Below are positions 15,744-25,257 of a DNA stretch of 64,000 bases, piece after piece; within the stretch, counting starts at the first letter, position 1, and every line of letters begins with the position of its first letter. The DNA comes from Acidimicrobiia bacterium (GTDB lineage Bacteria > Actinomycetota > Acidimicrobiia > IMCC26256 > PALSA-610). The notes under the pieces are model-generated. The model had not been told where the DNA came from. It worked only from the letters and a program-made list of their open reading frames with translations, and ran no database searches. The translations under genes were made by a program, and so were the position numbers. The stretch covers positions 669,965-733,964 of the forward strand of contig BPGH01000001.1 of assembly GCA_026002935.1 (NCBI GenBank), written 5' to 3'.

Positions 15744-16891
15744 ATGGTGGACGTCGACCCCTCGGGCGGGGGCGGGCCGGTGCTGCTCGTCGGCACCCGC
15801 AAGGGCGTGTGGACCGCGGCCGCCGACCGCGCCCGGCGGACCTGGTCGATCGAGGGGCCGATGTTCCTGGGTCACATCGCCCAGCACGTCGTGTGCGACC
15901 CCCGCGACCACCGGACGTGGCTCCTCGCGACGAGCACCGGGCACCTCGGCCCGACCGTGATGCGCTCGGAGGACGCCGGCCGGTCCTGGGAGGAGGCGTC
16001 GGCGCCGCCCGCGTTCGCGGCCGGCGACCGGCTCGGCCGCAGTCTGCGTCGTGTCTTCTGGCTGACGCCCGGCCACCCCGACGAGCCGGGGGTCTGGTAC
16101 GCGGGCGGCACGCCCCAGGCGCTGTTCCGCACCTCCGACGGCGGCGACACGTGGGCTCCCGGTCGGCGGCTGGAACGACCACCCGATGTGGGAGACGTGG
16201 TGCGAGTGGCCCGAGGAGCAGACGCCCGACGGCTCGATGCTCCACTCGGTCAACGTCGACCCGCGCGACCCGGCGCACCTGTACATCGGGTTGTCGGGCG
16301 GCGGGGTGTTCGAGTCCACCGACGGCGGCGCGGACTGGCAGGCCGCTCAACGCGGGCTGCGCCGCCGACTTCTTCCCCGACCCCGCGCCCGAGTACGGGC
16401 ACGACCCGCACTGCGTGCGGCTGCACCCGCTCCGGCCCGACCGGCTCTACCAGCAGAACCACTGCGGCATCTACCGGATGGAACGGCCCGAGGGCCGGTG
16501 GGTCCGGATCGGCGACAACATGCCGCCCGACGTCGGGGACATCGGCTTCCCGATCGAGCTGCACCCGCGCGACCCCGACACGGCGTGGGTGTTCCCGATG
16601 GACGGCACCGACGTGTGGCCGCGCACGAGCCCCGGCGGGAGGCCGGCCGTGTACGTGACCCGCGACGCCGGTGCGTCGTGGGCGCGCCAGGACGACGGCC
16701 TCCCGCCGCGCGCGTGGTACACGGTGAAGCGCCAGGCGATGACCACCGACGAGCGCGATCCCGTCGGCGTCTACTTCGGCACGACGAGCGGCGAGCTCTG
16801 GGCGAGCACCGACGAGGGCGCGCACTGGACGTGCATCGCGCAACACCTGCCCGAGATCTTCTCGCTCGAGATCGCCGACCCGGCCCGGTGA
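15744..16891 (+). CDS. BNR/sialidase-type beta-propeller protein; frame broken by two indels
   Basis: Reconstructed ~381 residues with repeated Asp-box-like motifs: S-E-D-A-G-R-S-W, S-D-G-G-D-T-W, S-T-D-G-G-A-D-W, T-R-D-A-G-A-S-W and S-T-D-E-G-A-H-W, each marking a propeller blade turn. The family is often labelled exo-sialidase or glycosyl hydrolase, but no catalytic residues can be assigned and no signal peptide is seen, so a binding or assembly role is equally likely. Extra bases near 16158 and 16343 break the frame; both fit wobble positions. A MoaD/ThiS-like gene starts 4 nt after its stop. Confidence 0.8.
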
Positions 16892-16895
16892 GCCG

Positions 16896-17156
16896 GTGAA
16901 GGTCCGCATCCCGACCCCCCTGCGCTCGTACACCGCGCAGGCCGCGGTCGTGGAGGCGCACGGCGAGACCGTCGGGGAGGTGTTCGACGACCTCGACGCG
17001 CGCTATCCGGGCCTGCGGTTCCGGGTCGTCGACGAGCAGGGCCGCATCCGGCCCCACATGAAGGTCTGGGTCGGGGCCGAGGCGGTCCGCGACCTGGGCG
17101 CCGTCGTCGGTCCGGGCGACGAGGTCACCATCATGCAGGCGCTGTCGGGCGGGTAG
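16896..17156 (+). CDS. MoaD/ThiS-family ubiquitin-like sulfur carrier
   Basis: 86 residues with the beta-grasp layout and the required C-terminal Gly-Gly (A-L-S-G-G), the site activated as a thiocarboxylate. It starts with GTG 16896 just after the BNR gene. No moaE, thiG or activating enzyme is nearby, so it may serve a dedicated sulfur-transfer pathway or lend sulfur for molybdopterin made elsewhere. Confidence 0.85.
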   Translation: MKVRIPTPLRSYTAQAAVVEAHGETVGEVFDDLDARYPGLRFRVVDEQGRIRPHMKVWVGAEAVRDLGAVVGPGDEVTIMQALSGG

Positions 17157-17223
17157 CCGGACACCGCGGGCCGGTCCGCCGGGGAGGGGCCGTCCGACCC
17201 TGAACGGGCACGCGCGCGGCGCG

Positions 17224-17229
17224 TACGGT
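17224..17229 (+). promoter_or_regulatory. -10 hexamer TACGGT of leaderless TauE-like gene
   Basis: TACGGT ends 7 nt before GTG 17237; no ribosome-binding site is seen. Confidence 0.4.
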
Positions 17230-17236
17230 CTGGCGC

Positions 17237-18061
17237 GTGCCGACCCGGGCCCTGCTCGCGTCCCCGCTGGGGTTCCTGATCGGCCTGTCGCTCGGCGCCC
17301 TCGGCGGCGGGGGATCGATCCTCGCGGTGCCGGTGCTCGTGTACGTCGCGGGCCAGGACGTGCGCGACGCGACGACCAGCAGCCTCGTGCTGGTCGGGCT
17401 CGCCTCGCTCATCGGGACCGTGCCCCACTGGCGGGCCGGCCGGGTGCGCCTCGGCACCGGCCTCGTGTTCGGCTGCGTCGGGGTCGGCGGCTCGTTGGCC
17501 GGCAGCGCGCTCAACCGCCGCCTCGACCCCGACGTGCTCCTGCTCGGCTTCTCGGCGCTCGTCCTGGTGGCCGCGTGGCGGATGCTCACCGCCTGCCCGA
17601 CGTGCACGAAGGTCGGCGAGGAGCAGGAGCTGCGCCTCGCCCCGGCGCCGGACGGCCGGTGGGTCCGCACCCGCACGCCGCTCACCGCGGGGCGCGTCGC
17701 GCTCGTCGTCGCCGCCGGGTCGGCGGTCGGCTTCCTCACCGGGCTGTTCGGCGTGGGCGGTGGGTTCGTGATCGTCCCCGCGCTCACGCTCGTGCTGAAG
17801 ATGCCGATGCCGGAGGCGATCGGCACGTCGCTCGTGGTGATCACCGTCAACACGACCGTCGCGCTCGCCGCTCGGCTCGCGACGTCGTCGATCGACTGGG
17901 CCGTGACGTTGCCGTTCGCCGTCGCGGCGATCGCGGGGGTGCTCGTGGGCGGTCGTGTCGCCGACCGCCTCGACCCCGAGCGGAGCCTGAGGGCGTTCGC
18001 CGCGTTGCTCGTCGCGGTGGCGATCTACACGGCCACCAGCGCGATCGTCGCGCTCGTGTGA
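17237..18061 (+). CDS. TauE/SafE-family anion exporter
   Basis: 274 residues with about eight hydrophobic segments in two homologous halves; each half opens with the family motif (L-G-A-L-G-G-G-G-S near residue 22 and G-L-F-G-V-G-G-G-F near residue 172). The family exports sulfite, sulfoacetate or related anions. A cytoplasmic loop with C-P-T-C (about residues 119-122) separates the halves. It is convergent to a methyltransferase gene. Confidence 0.9.
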   Translation: MPTRALLASPLGFLIGLSLGALGGGGSILAVPVLVYVAGQDVRDATTSSLVLVGLASLIGTVPHWRAGRVRLGTGLVFGCVGVGGSLAGSALNRRLDPDVLLLGFSALVLVAAWRMLTACPTCTKVGEEQELRLAPAPDGRWVRTRTPLTAGRVALVVAAGSAVGFLTGLFGVGGGFVIVPALTLVLKMPMPEAIGTSLVVITVNTTVALAARLATSSIDWAVTLPFAVAAIAGVLVGGRVADRLDPERSLRAFAALLVAVAIYTATSAIVALV

Positions 18062-18103
18062 GGGGGAGGCGGCGGCCCTCGGGGCGTGCGAAGGGGCGCG
18101 GGG

Positions 18104-18656
18104 TCAGGGACGCGCCCGCCGGTGCACCGACACCGCGTACGGGGCGTTGCCGGTGAACGGCTCGCGGTCCCACGTCGCGTACCGCTCGGCCACGACGAGA
18201 CCGCACGCCGCGCAGTGGGCGTCGTAGGTGTCGAGGTCGTAGCCGCGCCCGAGCTGGAACCCGGCGACCAGCGCGCCGTGCGGCGCGACGTGCCGCGCGC
18301 ACCCGGCGACGAGCGCCGCGTGCGTGCCCGGCGGCGTGAAGAGGGGCACGTTGCCGGCCATCACGACCACGTCGAACTCCCGGCCGAGGTCGAGCGCGGA
18401 GAGGTCGGACTCGTACCACTCGACGGCGGGTCCGCGCTCGCGCGCGACCCGCAGCATCGACGGGTCGCGGTCGACGCCGACGACCAGCGATCCCGCGCCG
18501 GGCGAGCTCGATCGCCACCCGCCCGGTGCCGCACCCGGCGTCGAGCACCGTGCGCGGCCCGAGCGACGCGACGAATTCCGCCTCGCCGTGCACGTCGGCA
18601 CCCGACGCGGCGAGCTCGTCGAAGCGCCGCTGGTAGTCGTCCCCGTCCCAGCTCAC
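18104..18656 (-). CDS. Class I SAM-dependent methyltransferase; one frame break
   Basis: About 183 residues reconstructed. Motif I is V-L-D-A-G-C-G-T-G-R-V-A; a second acidic loop (V-G-V-D-R-D-P-S-M-L) and V-V-V-M-A-G-N-V follow, the standard Rossmann methyltransferase order. One extra base near 18485 separates the two parts; removing it after the Ala codon restores the frame. GTG 18656 overlaps the glnE stop, so it is the second gene of that operon. Target unknown. Confidence 0.82.
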
Positions 18657-21430
18657 GGCGCACGCCCGTAGAAGACCCGCTCGACCACCGCGCGGGCCCG
18701 GCGGGTGACCCGCCGGTACTCGTCGCGCAGGGTCTGCTGCGGGTCGTGCACGTACCCGAGCATCCGGCCGAGCCGGCGCGCCTCGTCGCCGTCGACCGGC
18801 AGGGAGTCCCCGGGTGTCCCGGTCAGCAGATAGCGGTAGTTGCGCGCGCGCTCGCACAGCACGAACGCGTCGTGCAGCGCGGCCGCGTCCTGCGCGTCGA
18901 TCGCACCGACGGTCACGAGTTCGTGCAGCGCGGCGAGTGTCGGGGTCGCGCGCACGGACGGGTGCGCCGCGCCGTGCTCGAGCTGCGCGAGCTGGACGGT
19001 GAACTCGACGTCCGAGAGCGAGCCGCGTCCGAGCTTCAGGTGGAAGCGAGGGTCCTCGCCGGGCGGAATGCGCTCGCGCTCGATGCGCGCCTTCATCCGC
19101 CGGATCTCGCGCCGCCAGTCCTCGGCGAACGGGTCGCGGTACACGTGGCGGGCGGCGTGACCGAGGAACGCCTCGGCGACGCCGGGGTCCCCGGCGACGA
19201 AGCGCGCCTTGGTGAGCGCCTGGAGCTCCCACACCTGTGCCCAGCGTTCCCAGTAGGTGACGTAGCCCTCGACCGACCGGGCGAGCACCCCCTGGCCGCC
19301 CTCCGGCCGCAGCCGCGTGTCGACGCGGAACGTCCGGCCCTCGGCGGTGGTCTCGCCCACGGCCCGCACGAGGCGCGCGGCGATGCGCTCGGCCTGCTCG
19401 AACGCCGTCGCGCCGGCCCCCTCGTACACGAAGACGACGTCGATGTCGGACGCGTACGACAGCTCCAGCCCGCCGAGGCGGCCGAGGCCGATCACGGCGA
19501 ACGGCACGTCCGGTTCGAGCGAACGCAGCGCGGCCTCGACGCAGGCGTCCGCAACGTACGACAGCTCGCGACCGACGGTCGACAGGTCGGCGTACCCCAG
19601 CAGGTCGCGGGCGCCGACGTGCAGGAGCTGCCGGCGCTTGAACCGCCGCAGCCCGGTGCGCCGCGCGCGGTCGTCCTCGCGCCAGTCGAGCGTGTCGAGG
19701 GCCTCGGCGACGAGCGCGTCGCGGCGCAGGCCCGTGCCGAGCGCGGCGTCGTCGGCGAGCGTGTCGACGTACTCGGGCTGGCGGTGCAGTGCCGCGCCGA
19801 GCACCCGGCTCGACCCGAGGAGGCGGCAGGTGCGCTCCGCCGCGGCCGGCGTCTCGCGGAAGCTGCGGGCGAGCGTCGACGCCCGGGTGTAGCCCTCGCT
19901 GAGGCGCCGGAGCTGCAGCAGCCCGAGGTCGGGGTCGGGCGTCGTCGAGAGCCATTCGAGGACGACCGGCAGGAGCTGCTGCATCACCCGGGAGCGGCGG
20001 GTCAGGCCGGCCGTGAGCTCGCGCAGCGCGGCGCGCGTCTGCTCGACGTCGCGGAACCCGAACGCCGCGAGCCGTTCCTCGGCGGCCGCGACGGAGAGCG
20101 CGGCGGTGCCGGCACCGGCGATCGCGTCGAGGACGGGCGCGAAGAAGAGCTTCTCGTGCACGGCGCGCACCGCGGCCTTGTGGGTGCGGTGCGCCGCGTC
20201 GAACGCGTCGACGGCCGAGGTCGTGCCCGCGTCGCGGAACCCGAGCACCCGGGCCAGGTGGGTGCGGGCACCCGGGTCGGCCGGGATCGTGTGCGTCTGG
20301 CGCTCCTCCACGAGCTGCAGGCGGTGCTCGACGGTGCGCAGCCACACGTACGCCTCGTCGAGGCGGCGGGCGTCCGCGGTCGTCACGTAGCCGCCGGCGG
20401 CGAGGCGTTCGAGCGCGTCGAGGGTGCCGCGGACCCGCAGGGTCTCGTCGTGCCGGCCGTGGACGAGCTGCAGGAGCTGCACCGCGAACTCGACGTCCCG
20501 GATGCCGCCCGGTCCTCGCTTCACCTCGCGCTCCGCGATGCCCTTGCGGTCCAGCAGCTCCTCGGTACGGGCCTTCATCGCCCGCACCTCGCGCACGGCG
20601 TCGGGGTCGATCGGCCCCTGCCAGAGCCACGCAGCCGCGCGCTCGGAGAAGCGTCGCCCGAGTGCGCCGTCACCGGCGACGACGCGGGCCTTGATCAGGG
20701 CCTGCCGTTCCCATGTCCGCGCCCATCGCCGCCAGTACTGCTCGTATCCCTCGATCGTCCGGCTCAACGCACCGGACCGGCCCTCGGGGCGCAGGTCGGC
20801 GTCGGTGCGGAACACGATGCCCTCCGCGCCGGGGCGGCTCATCGTGGCGAGCACCGAGCGGGCCGCGTGCTCCGCCGCGGCGGTGTCGCCGTCGTGCACG
20901 AACATCACGTCGACGTCGCTCGCGTAGTTGAGCTCGTCGCCGCCGAGCTTGCCCATCCCGACGACGCACATCGGTACGGCGGGCGCGGCGATCGCGAGTG
21001 CCGTCTCGAGGCAGGCGTCGGCGAGACGCGCGAGCTCGTCGCCGACGGCGCGCAGGTCGGCGAGCCCGACCAGGTCGCGCCCCGCGATGCGGACGACGTG
21101 CCGGCGCTTCCACCGCCTCAGGGCGCGCGGCGGGTCCTCGCCGGAGAGCAGCGCGGCGGCCTCGGCGCGGTAGTCGACCTCGGCGCGGAGGGTCGCCGCT
21201 TCGAGCATGGTCACCGCCGCCGGGTCGCGCTCCAGCGCGGCGAACAACGACCGTGACGCGCCGACCACCGCGACCAGTGCCTCCGCGAGCAACGGGTCGG
21301 CGCGGAGCCGCCCGGGCAGCCAGGGATGGGCGTCCACGAGCCGCTCGACCTGCGCGCGCGCGAGGGCGGGGTCCGCCGAGCGGTCCAGCACGGCGCACAG
21401 GCGCGGCTCGTCGAGCACCGATGCGGCCAC
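18653..21430 (-). CDS. glnE: Bifunctional glutamine synthetase adenylyltransferase/deadenylylase
   Basis: 925 residues, normal for GlnE, which adenylylates GSI-beta to switch it off and removes AMP again. Two nucleotidyltransferase halves are visible: G-M-G-K-L-G-G-D-E-L-N-Y-A-S-D-V-D-V near residue 165 and G-L-G-R-L-G-G-L-E-L-S-Y-A-S-D-I-D-V near residue 655, each followed by a helical substrate domain with the L-G-R-G/R-G-P-G-G-I-R-D-V-E-F motif. It is intact, unlike the three glutamine synthetases. GTG 21430 with TACCCT 6 nt before suggests a leaderless start. The tyrosine target exists only in the GSI-beta copy at 9.9 kb. Confidence 0.95.
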   Translation of the reverse strand: MAASVLDEPRLCAVLDRSADPALARAQVERLVDAHPWLPGRLRADPLLAEALVAVVGASRSLFAALERDPAAVTMLEAATLRAEVDYRAEAAALLSGEDPPRALRRWKRRHVVRIAGRDLVGLADLRAVGDELARLADACLETALAIAAPAVPMCVVGMGKLGGDELNYASDVDVMFVHDGDTAAAEHAARSVLATMSRPGAEGIVFRTDADLRPEGRSGALSRTIEGYEQYWRRWARTWERQALIKARVVAGDGALGRRFSERAAAWLWQGPIDPDAVREVRAMKARTEELLDRKGIAEREVKRGPGGIRDVEFAVQLLQLVHGRHDETLRVRGTLDALERLAAGGYVTTADARRLDEAYVWLRTVEHRLQLVEERQTHTIPADPGARTHLARVLGFRDAGTTSAVDAFDAAHRTHKAAVRAVHEKLFFAPVLDAIAGAGTAALSVAAAEERLAAFGFRDVEQTRAALRELTAGLTRRSRVMQQLLPVVLEWLSTTPDPDLGLLQLRRLSEGYTRASTLARSFRETPAAAERTCRLLGSSRVLGAALHRQPEYVDTLADDAALGTGLRRDALVAEALDTLDWREDDRARRTGLRRFKRRQLLHVGARDLLGYADLSTVGRELSYVADACVEAALRSLEPDVPFAVIGLGRLGGLELSYASDIDVVFVYEGAGATAFEQAERIAARLVRAVGETTAEGRTFRVDTRLRPEGGQGVLARSVEGYVTYWERWAQVWELQALTKARFVAGDPGVAEAFLGHAARHVYRDPFAEDWRREIRRMKARIERERIPPGEDPRFHLKLGRGSLSDVEFTVQLAQLEHGAAHPSVRATPTLAALHELVTVGAIDAQDAAALHDAFVLCERARNYRYLLTGTPGDSLPVDGDEARRLGRMLGYVHDPQQTLRDEYRRVTRRARAVVERVFYGRAP

Positions 21431-21436
21431 GCCCGA

Positions 21437-21464
21437 AGGGTACGCGCCGGGCCGGTCGTATCCT
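21437..21464. promoter_or_regulatory. Divergent leaderless promoters of glnE and nadE
   Basis: Minus-strand TACCCT (21442-21437) ends 6 nt before the glnE GTG; plus-strand TATCCT (21459-21464) ends 6 nt before the nadE ATG. The whole intergenic region is 40 bp and contains no ribosome-binding site for glnE. Confidence 0.5.
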
Positions 21465-21470
21465 GGGGGG

Positions 21471-23177
21471 ATGCCGCGCCTGCGCGTCGCCGCCGCCCAG
21501 ATCGACGCCGTCGTCGGAGACCTCGACGGCAACGTCGAGCGGATGCTCGCCGCGTACGAGGACGCCGAGGCGCAGGCGTGCGACCTCGTCGTCTTCCCCG
21601 AGCTCAGCGTCACCGGCTACCCGCCCGAGGACCTGCTCCTGCGGCCGGCCTTCGTCGCCGGCGCGGCGGCCGCGCTCGACAAGTTCGCCGCCCGCACCGG
21701 CCGCTGCGCGGCCGTCGTCGGGTTCCCCGAGGCGGGCCGTGACCTCCACAACGCGGCCGCGCTGTGCGCGCACGGCCGCGTCCACGGCGTGTACCGGAAG
21801 CACCTCCTGCCGAACTACGGGGTGTTCGACGAACAGCGGTACTTCGTGCCGGGCGCGGGCACGGGTCCCCTGTTCTCGGTGGGCGGTGTCACGGTCGGCG
21901 TCACGATCTGCGAGGACGCGTGGAGCCCCACGGGCCCGGTGCTGGAGCAGGCCGACGCGGGCGCGGAGCTCGTCGTCAACCTCAACGCGTCGCCGTACTA
22001 CGCCGGCCGACTCGCCGAACGGGAGACGATGCTCGCGACGCGCGCTGCCGACGCGTCCGTGCCGATCGTGTACGCGAACCTGGTCGGCGGCCAGGACGAG
22101 CTGGTCTTCGACGGCGCGTCCCTCGTGTTCGACGAGCACGGCCGGCTCGTCGCCCGGGCGCGGCAGTTCGCGCCGGACCTGCTCGTCGTCGACGTCGAGG
22201 TCCGTCCGGCCTTCCGCAAGCGCCTCCTCGACCCGCGCGGGCGGGGCCGCGCCGCCGCGGTCGCCCCCGTCCCGGTGTCGGACGCCCAGCCGCCGCCGGA
22301 ACCGGTCGCGCCGCGGGTGGAGGCGGCGCTGCCACCGGTCCACGAGGTCTACGAGGCCCTGGTGCTCGGCACCCGCGACTACGTGCGCAAGAACGGCTTC
22401 ACGGACGTGCTCGTCGGCCTCTCGGGCGGGATCGACTCGTCGCTCGTCGCGGCGATCGCGGTGGACGCGCTCGGGCCGGAGCACGTGACCGGCGTGCTCA
22501 TGCCGTCGCGCCATTCGAGCGAGGGCAGCGTCACCGACGCGCTCGCGCTCGCCGCGAGCCTGGGCATCCGCACCCACACGGTGCCGATCGAGCCGGCCCA
22601 CCGGGCCTTCGAGGAGATGCTGGAGGGGGTCGTCGACGCGACCGCGGGTGTCGCCGCCGAGAACGTGCAGTCGCGCATCCGCGGCAACGTGCTGATGACG
22701 ATCTCCAACGCGACCGGCTGGCTCGTGCTCACCACGGGCAACAAGAGCGAGATGGCCACCGGCTACGCGACCCTCTACGGCGACATGGCGGGCGGGTTCG
22801 CCGTGATCAAGGACGTGGAGAAGACGCTCGTGTGGGAGCTCGCGCGCGACCGCAACGCCCGCGCCGGCCGGGAGATCGTGCCGCAGTCGGTGATCGACAA
22901 GGCCCCGTCGGCCGAGCTGCGCCCCGGCCAGCGCGACACCGACTCGCTGCCGCCCTACGACGTGCTCGACCCGATCGTCGAGGGATACGTCGAGGAGGAC
23001 CTGTCGATCGCCGAGCTGGAGGCGCGCGGCCACGACCCCGACCTCGTACGGCGCGTCGCCCGGATGATCGACCGCAACGAGTACAAGCGCCGGCAGGCGC
23101 CGCCGGGCGTGCGAGTGTCCCCGAAGGCGTTCGGCAAGGACCGCCGCCTGCCGATCACCAACCGCTGGCCGGGCTGA
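21471..23177 (+). CDS. nadE: Glutamine-dependent NAD+ synthetase
   Basis: 568 residues. The N-terminal nitrilase-type amidase (1-~265) takes ammonia from glutamine: the catalytic cysteine is in V-T-I-C-E-D-A-W-S (about residue 148), with E and K upstream (F-P-E-L-S-V-T-G-Y, Y-R-K-H-L-L-P-N-Y). The synthetase domain has its ATP loop L-S-G-G-I-D-S-S near residue 318 and T-T-G-N-K-S-E-M-A-T-G-Y. It completes NAD from deamido-NAD. Divergent from glnE, linking it to glutamine supply. ATG 21471. Confidence 0.96.
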   Translation: MPRLRVAAAQIDAVVGDLDGNVERMLAAYEDAEAQACDLVVFPELSVTGYPPEDLLLRPAFVAGAAAALDKFAARTGRCAAVVGFPEAGRDLHNAAALCAHGRVHGVYRKHLLPNYGVFDEQRYFVPGAGTGPLFSVGGVTVGVTICEDAWSPTGPVLEQADAGAELVVNLNASPYYAGRLAERETMLATRAADASVPIVYANLVGGQDELVFDGASLVFDEHGRLVARARQFAPDLLVVDVEVRPAFRKRLLDPRGRGRAAAVAPVPVSDAQPPPEPVAPRVEAALPPVHEVYEALVLGTRDYVRKNGFTDVLVGLSGGIDSSLVAAIAVDALGPEHVTGVLMPSRHSSEGSVTDALALAASLGIRTHTVPIEPAHRAFEEMLEGVVDATAGVAAENVQSRIRGNVLMTISNATGWLVLTTGNKSEMATGYATLYGDMAGGFAVIKDVEKTLVWELARDRNARAGREIVPQSVIDKAPSAELRPGQRDTDSLPPYDVLDPIVEGYVEEDLSIAELEARGHDPDLVRRVARMIDRNEYKRRQAPPGVRVSPKAFGKDRRLPITNRWPG

Positions 23178-23186
23178 GACCGTCGC

Positions 23187-24101
23187 GTGCGGACGCAGTG
23201 GGAGACGCGGCGTCCGTTGCTGCCCGAGCTCGCGCTCGTCGCGGCGACCGTCGCCTACGGCGCGACGTTCGTCGTCGTGCAGGACGCGCTCGAGCGCGTC
23301 ACGCCGGTCGGGTTCATCCTGTTGCGCTTCGCCGTCGGTGCCGCCGTGCTCGCGCCGTTCGCGCTGCGACGCGGCTGGCGCCGCGCGGGGGTGTCCGAGC
23401 CGGCGCGCGCCTTCGCGGTCGCCGCGCTCGCGTTCGGCGTCGTCGGCTTCGCCGGGTACTGGTTCCAGAACGCTGGGTTGCAGCGCACGACGACCTCCAA
23501 CTCGGCGTTCATCACCGGCCTGTTCGTCGTGTTCACGCCGCTCGTCGAGACGGTCGTGCGGCGGCAGCCGCCGCCTCGGAACGTGCTCGTCGCCGTGGTC
23601 GTCTCGGCCTCCGGGTTGTTCCTGCTGACCGGCGCCGAGCTGTCGATGAACGCCGGCGACGCGCTCACGCTGGGCTGCGCGCTCATGTTCGGCATCTGGA
23701 TCTACCTCGGGGGCGAGTACTCGCAGCGGTTCGATCCGGTCGCGCTGACCGCCGCGCAGATGGCGGTGTTCGCGTCGCTCGCGGTGCCCGTCGTCGCCGT
23801 CGGCGGGCTCGGCGCGCTGGACGCGCAGGTGCTCGTCGCGGTGGCCGTGACCGGCGTGCTGTGCAGCGCGGTGGCCTTCTCGCTCCAGCTCTGGGCGCAG
23901 CGCTACGTCGAGCCGAGCCGGGCGGCGGTGATCCTGCTGTTCGAGCCGGTGGTCGCGGGGTTCGTCGGCTACGCCGTGGGGGAGCGGCTGGGTGTGGCGG
24001 GCTACGTGGGTGCGGTGGTGATCCTCGCCGGGATCCTCCTCGCCGAGTCGCGGTCGTGGCGGCGCCGCGAGCCGGTGGGCCGCGGGCCCGGCGCCGTTTG
24101 A
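23187..24101 (+). CDS. EamA/DMT-family transporter
   Basis: 304 residues with ten hydrophobic segments in two EamA repeats, for example A-T-V-A-Y-G-A-T-F-V-V near the start, F-R/L-R-F-A-V-G-A, and the closing E-P-V-V-A-G-F-V-G-Y before the last helix. Members export metabolites or amino acids; the substrate cannot be predicted. GTG 23187 lies 9 nt after the nadE stop, so it is probably cotranscribed. Confidence 0.92.
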   Translation: MRTQWETRRPLLPELALVAATVAYGATFVVVQDALERVTPVGFILLRFAVGAAVLAPFALRRGWRRAGVSEPARAFAVAALAFGVVGFAGYWFQNAGLQRTTTSNSAFITGLFVVFTPLVETVVRRQPPPRNVLVAVVVSASGLFLLTGAELSMNAGDALTLGCALMFGIWIYLGGEYSQRFDPVALTAAQMAVFASLAVPVVAVGGLGALDAQVLVAVAVTGVLCSAVAFSLQLWAQRYVEPSRAAVILLFEPVVAGFVGYAVGERLGVAGYVGAVVILAGILLAESRSWRRREPVGRGPGAV

Positions 24102-24132
24102 CCGCGTGGTCGGGTCGGCCGACAATGCCGCG

Positions 24133-24801
24133 GTGAGCGTCGAGCCGATCGGTGACGGTGGCGCGCGCCCGGGTCTCCTCCTCCCGGGCCTGCGCGCGTG
24201 CCGCGGGGCGTACTCCTTCGAGGAAGCGGCGCGGCGTAGCGGGCGCTTCCGTTGGGTCGAGATGCGGCTGTTCGAGGTGCTCGGCGCGTGGGTCGCGACC
24301 GTCCCGGAAGCGGCCGCCAAGCTCGTGCTCGCCCGTCACGCCCACCACCACGCGTGGCACGCCGACCTCTGGCGCGAGCGCCTGCCCCGGGGGCGCGAGG
24401 CGGACCCCGAGGGGCCCGGGCCGCCGGCCGACGACGCGTTCGTGCGGTTCGTGGACGCCGTGCGCGAGCCCGAGGCACCCGAGCACACCATCGAGAAGCT
24501 CGTCGGCGTCTACCGGGTGCTGGTCCCCCGGCTCGTGGGCGCGTACACCGAGCACCTCGGCGGCGCGAGCGCGATCGCGGACGCGCCGACGATCCGCGCG
24601 CTGCGGTTCGTCCTGCAGGACGAGCTCGAGGACTGGCGCGACGGCGAGATGCTGCTCCAGTCGCTGATCCGCACGCCGGAGGAGGCGCGGCGTGCGGCGC
24701 GCCGCCAGGAGGAGCTGGAGGCGCTCTACGTCGCGTCGGGGGGCATCGCGGGCGCCGGGGGCCCGGCGGCGCCGCCGGACGCGGCGCCCACGGCCGGATG
24801 A
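24133..24801 (+). CDS. Ferritin-like helical protein, unknown function
   Basis: About 222 residues from GTG 24133 (an upstream in-frame GTG at 24106 would add nine). The sequence is almost wholly helical with two similar acidic/histidine segments: R-W-V-E-M-R-L-F-E-V-L-G then A-R-H-A-H-H-H-A-W-H, and R-A-L-R-F-V-L-Q-D-E-L-E-D-W. Regularly placed Glu and His could ligate a diiron centre as in ferritin-like proteins. The tail is Gly/Ala/Pro-rich. GACAAT lies 6 nt before the chosen start. I do not recognise a named family. Confidence 0.6.
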   Translation: MSVEPIGDGGARPGLLLPGLRACRGAYSFEEAARRSGRFRWVEMRLFEVLGAWVATVPEAAAKLVLARHAHHHAWHADLWRERLPRGREADPEGPGPPADDAFVRFVDAVREPEAPEHTIEKLVGVYRVLVPRLVGAYTEHLGGASAIADAPTIRALRFVLQDELEDWRDGEMLLQSLIRTPEEARRAARRQEELEALYVASGGIAGAGGPAAPPDAAPTAG

Positions 24802-24861
24802 ACCCGACGGCGTGACCGCGCCCTCGGCCCGGACCGGGTCGGGGTGGGGTCGGGGCGGCGT

Positions 24862-24903
24862 CGTGGTCGCCGTCCACGGATCCGGTGCCCGCAGGCGACC
24901 ACG
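24862..24903. repeat. Isolated palindrome resembling the 11.5-kb elements
   Basis: Perfect 10-bp arms CGTGGTCGCC/GGCGACCACG with a 22-nt core that itself contains GGATCC. The GTGGTC/GACCAC arm core is shared with the repeats at 11477-11571. It lies in the 456-bp stretch 24802-25257, which has no convincing gene. Confidence 0.55.
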
Positions 24904-25119
24904 CTTCGTGGTCGACGCGATGGGGCCGGGCGCGGTCCCGGGCGCCCGCGTCGCGCGTGGGCGGGGGCTGACCAACGTGCGCGTCGCCGGGGGCCGGCGG
25001 CGCGGCGCCGACGGCCGCCCCGACCGTCGCGCGTGGGCGCCCGGCGACCGCGCCCGGGTGCCGCGCGTCGTCCGCGCAACCGCCGCGTGCGGTCCGCGAC
25101 GTCCGGTCGGGTCGCGCCG

Positions 25120-25143
25120 GGAATCGTCAATGCGGGCGATTCC
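25120..25143. promoter_or_regulatory. Operator-like inverted repeat upstream of the sigma gene
   Basis: GGAATCG (25120-25126) and CGATTCC (25137-25143) form a perfect 7-bp inverted repeat, followed at 25149 by TTGACG. I could not find a well-spaced -10 for that -35, so promoter assignment is tentative. Confidence 0.35.
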
Positions 25144-25257
25144 GCCGCTTGACGAGGTCGGTATCGTACAGGCACGGATCCGGTGCTCCCCCGGCGACGG
25201 GGACACGCGGGTCGGGTCCGGCATCGACCGCGGCGTCCCTGGAACGAAGGACTGGTC

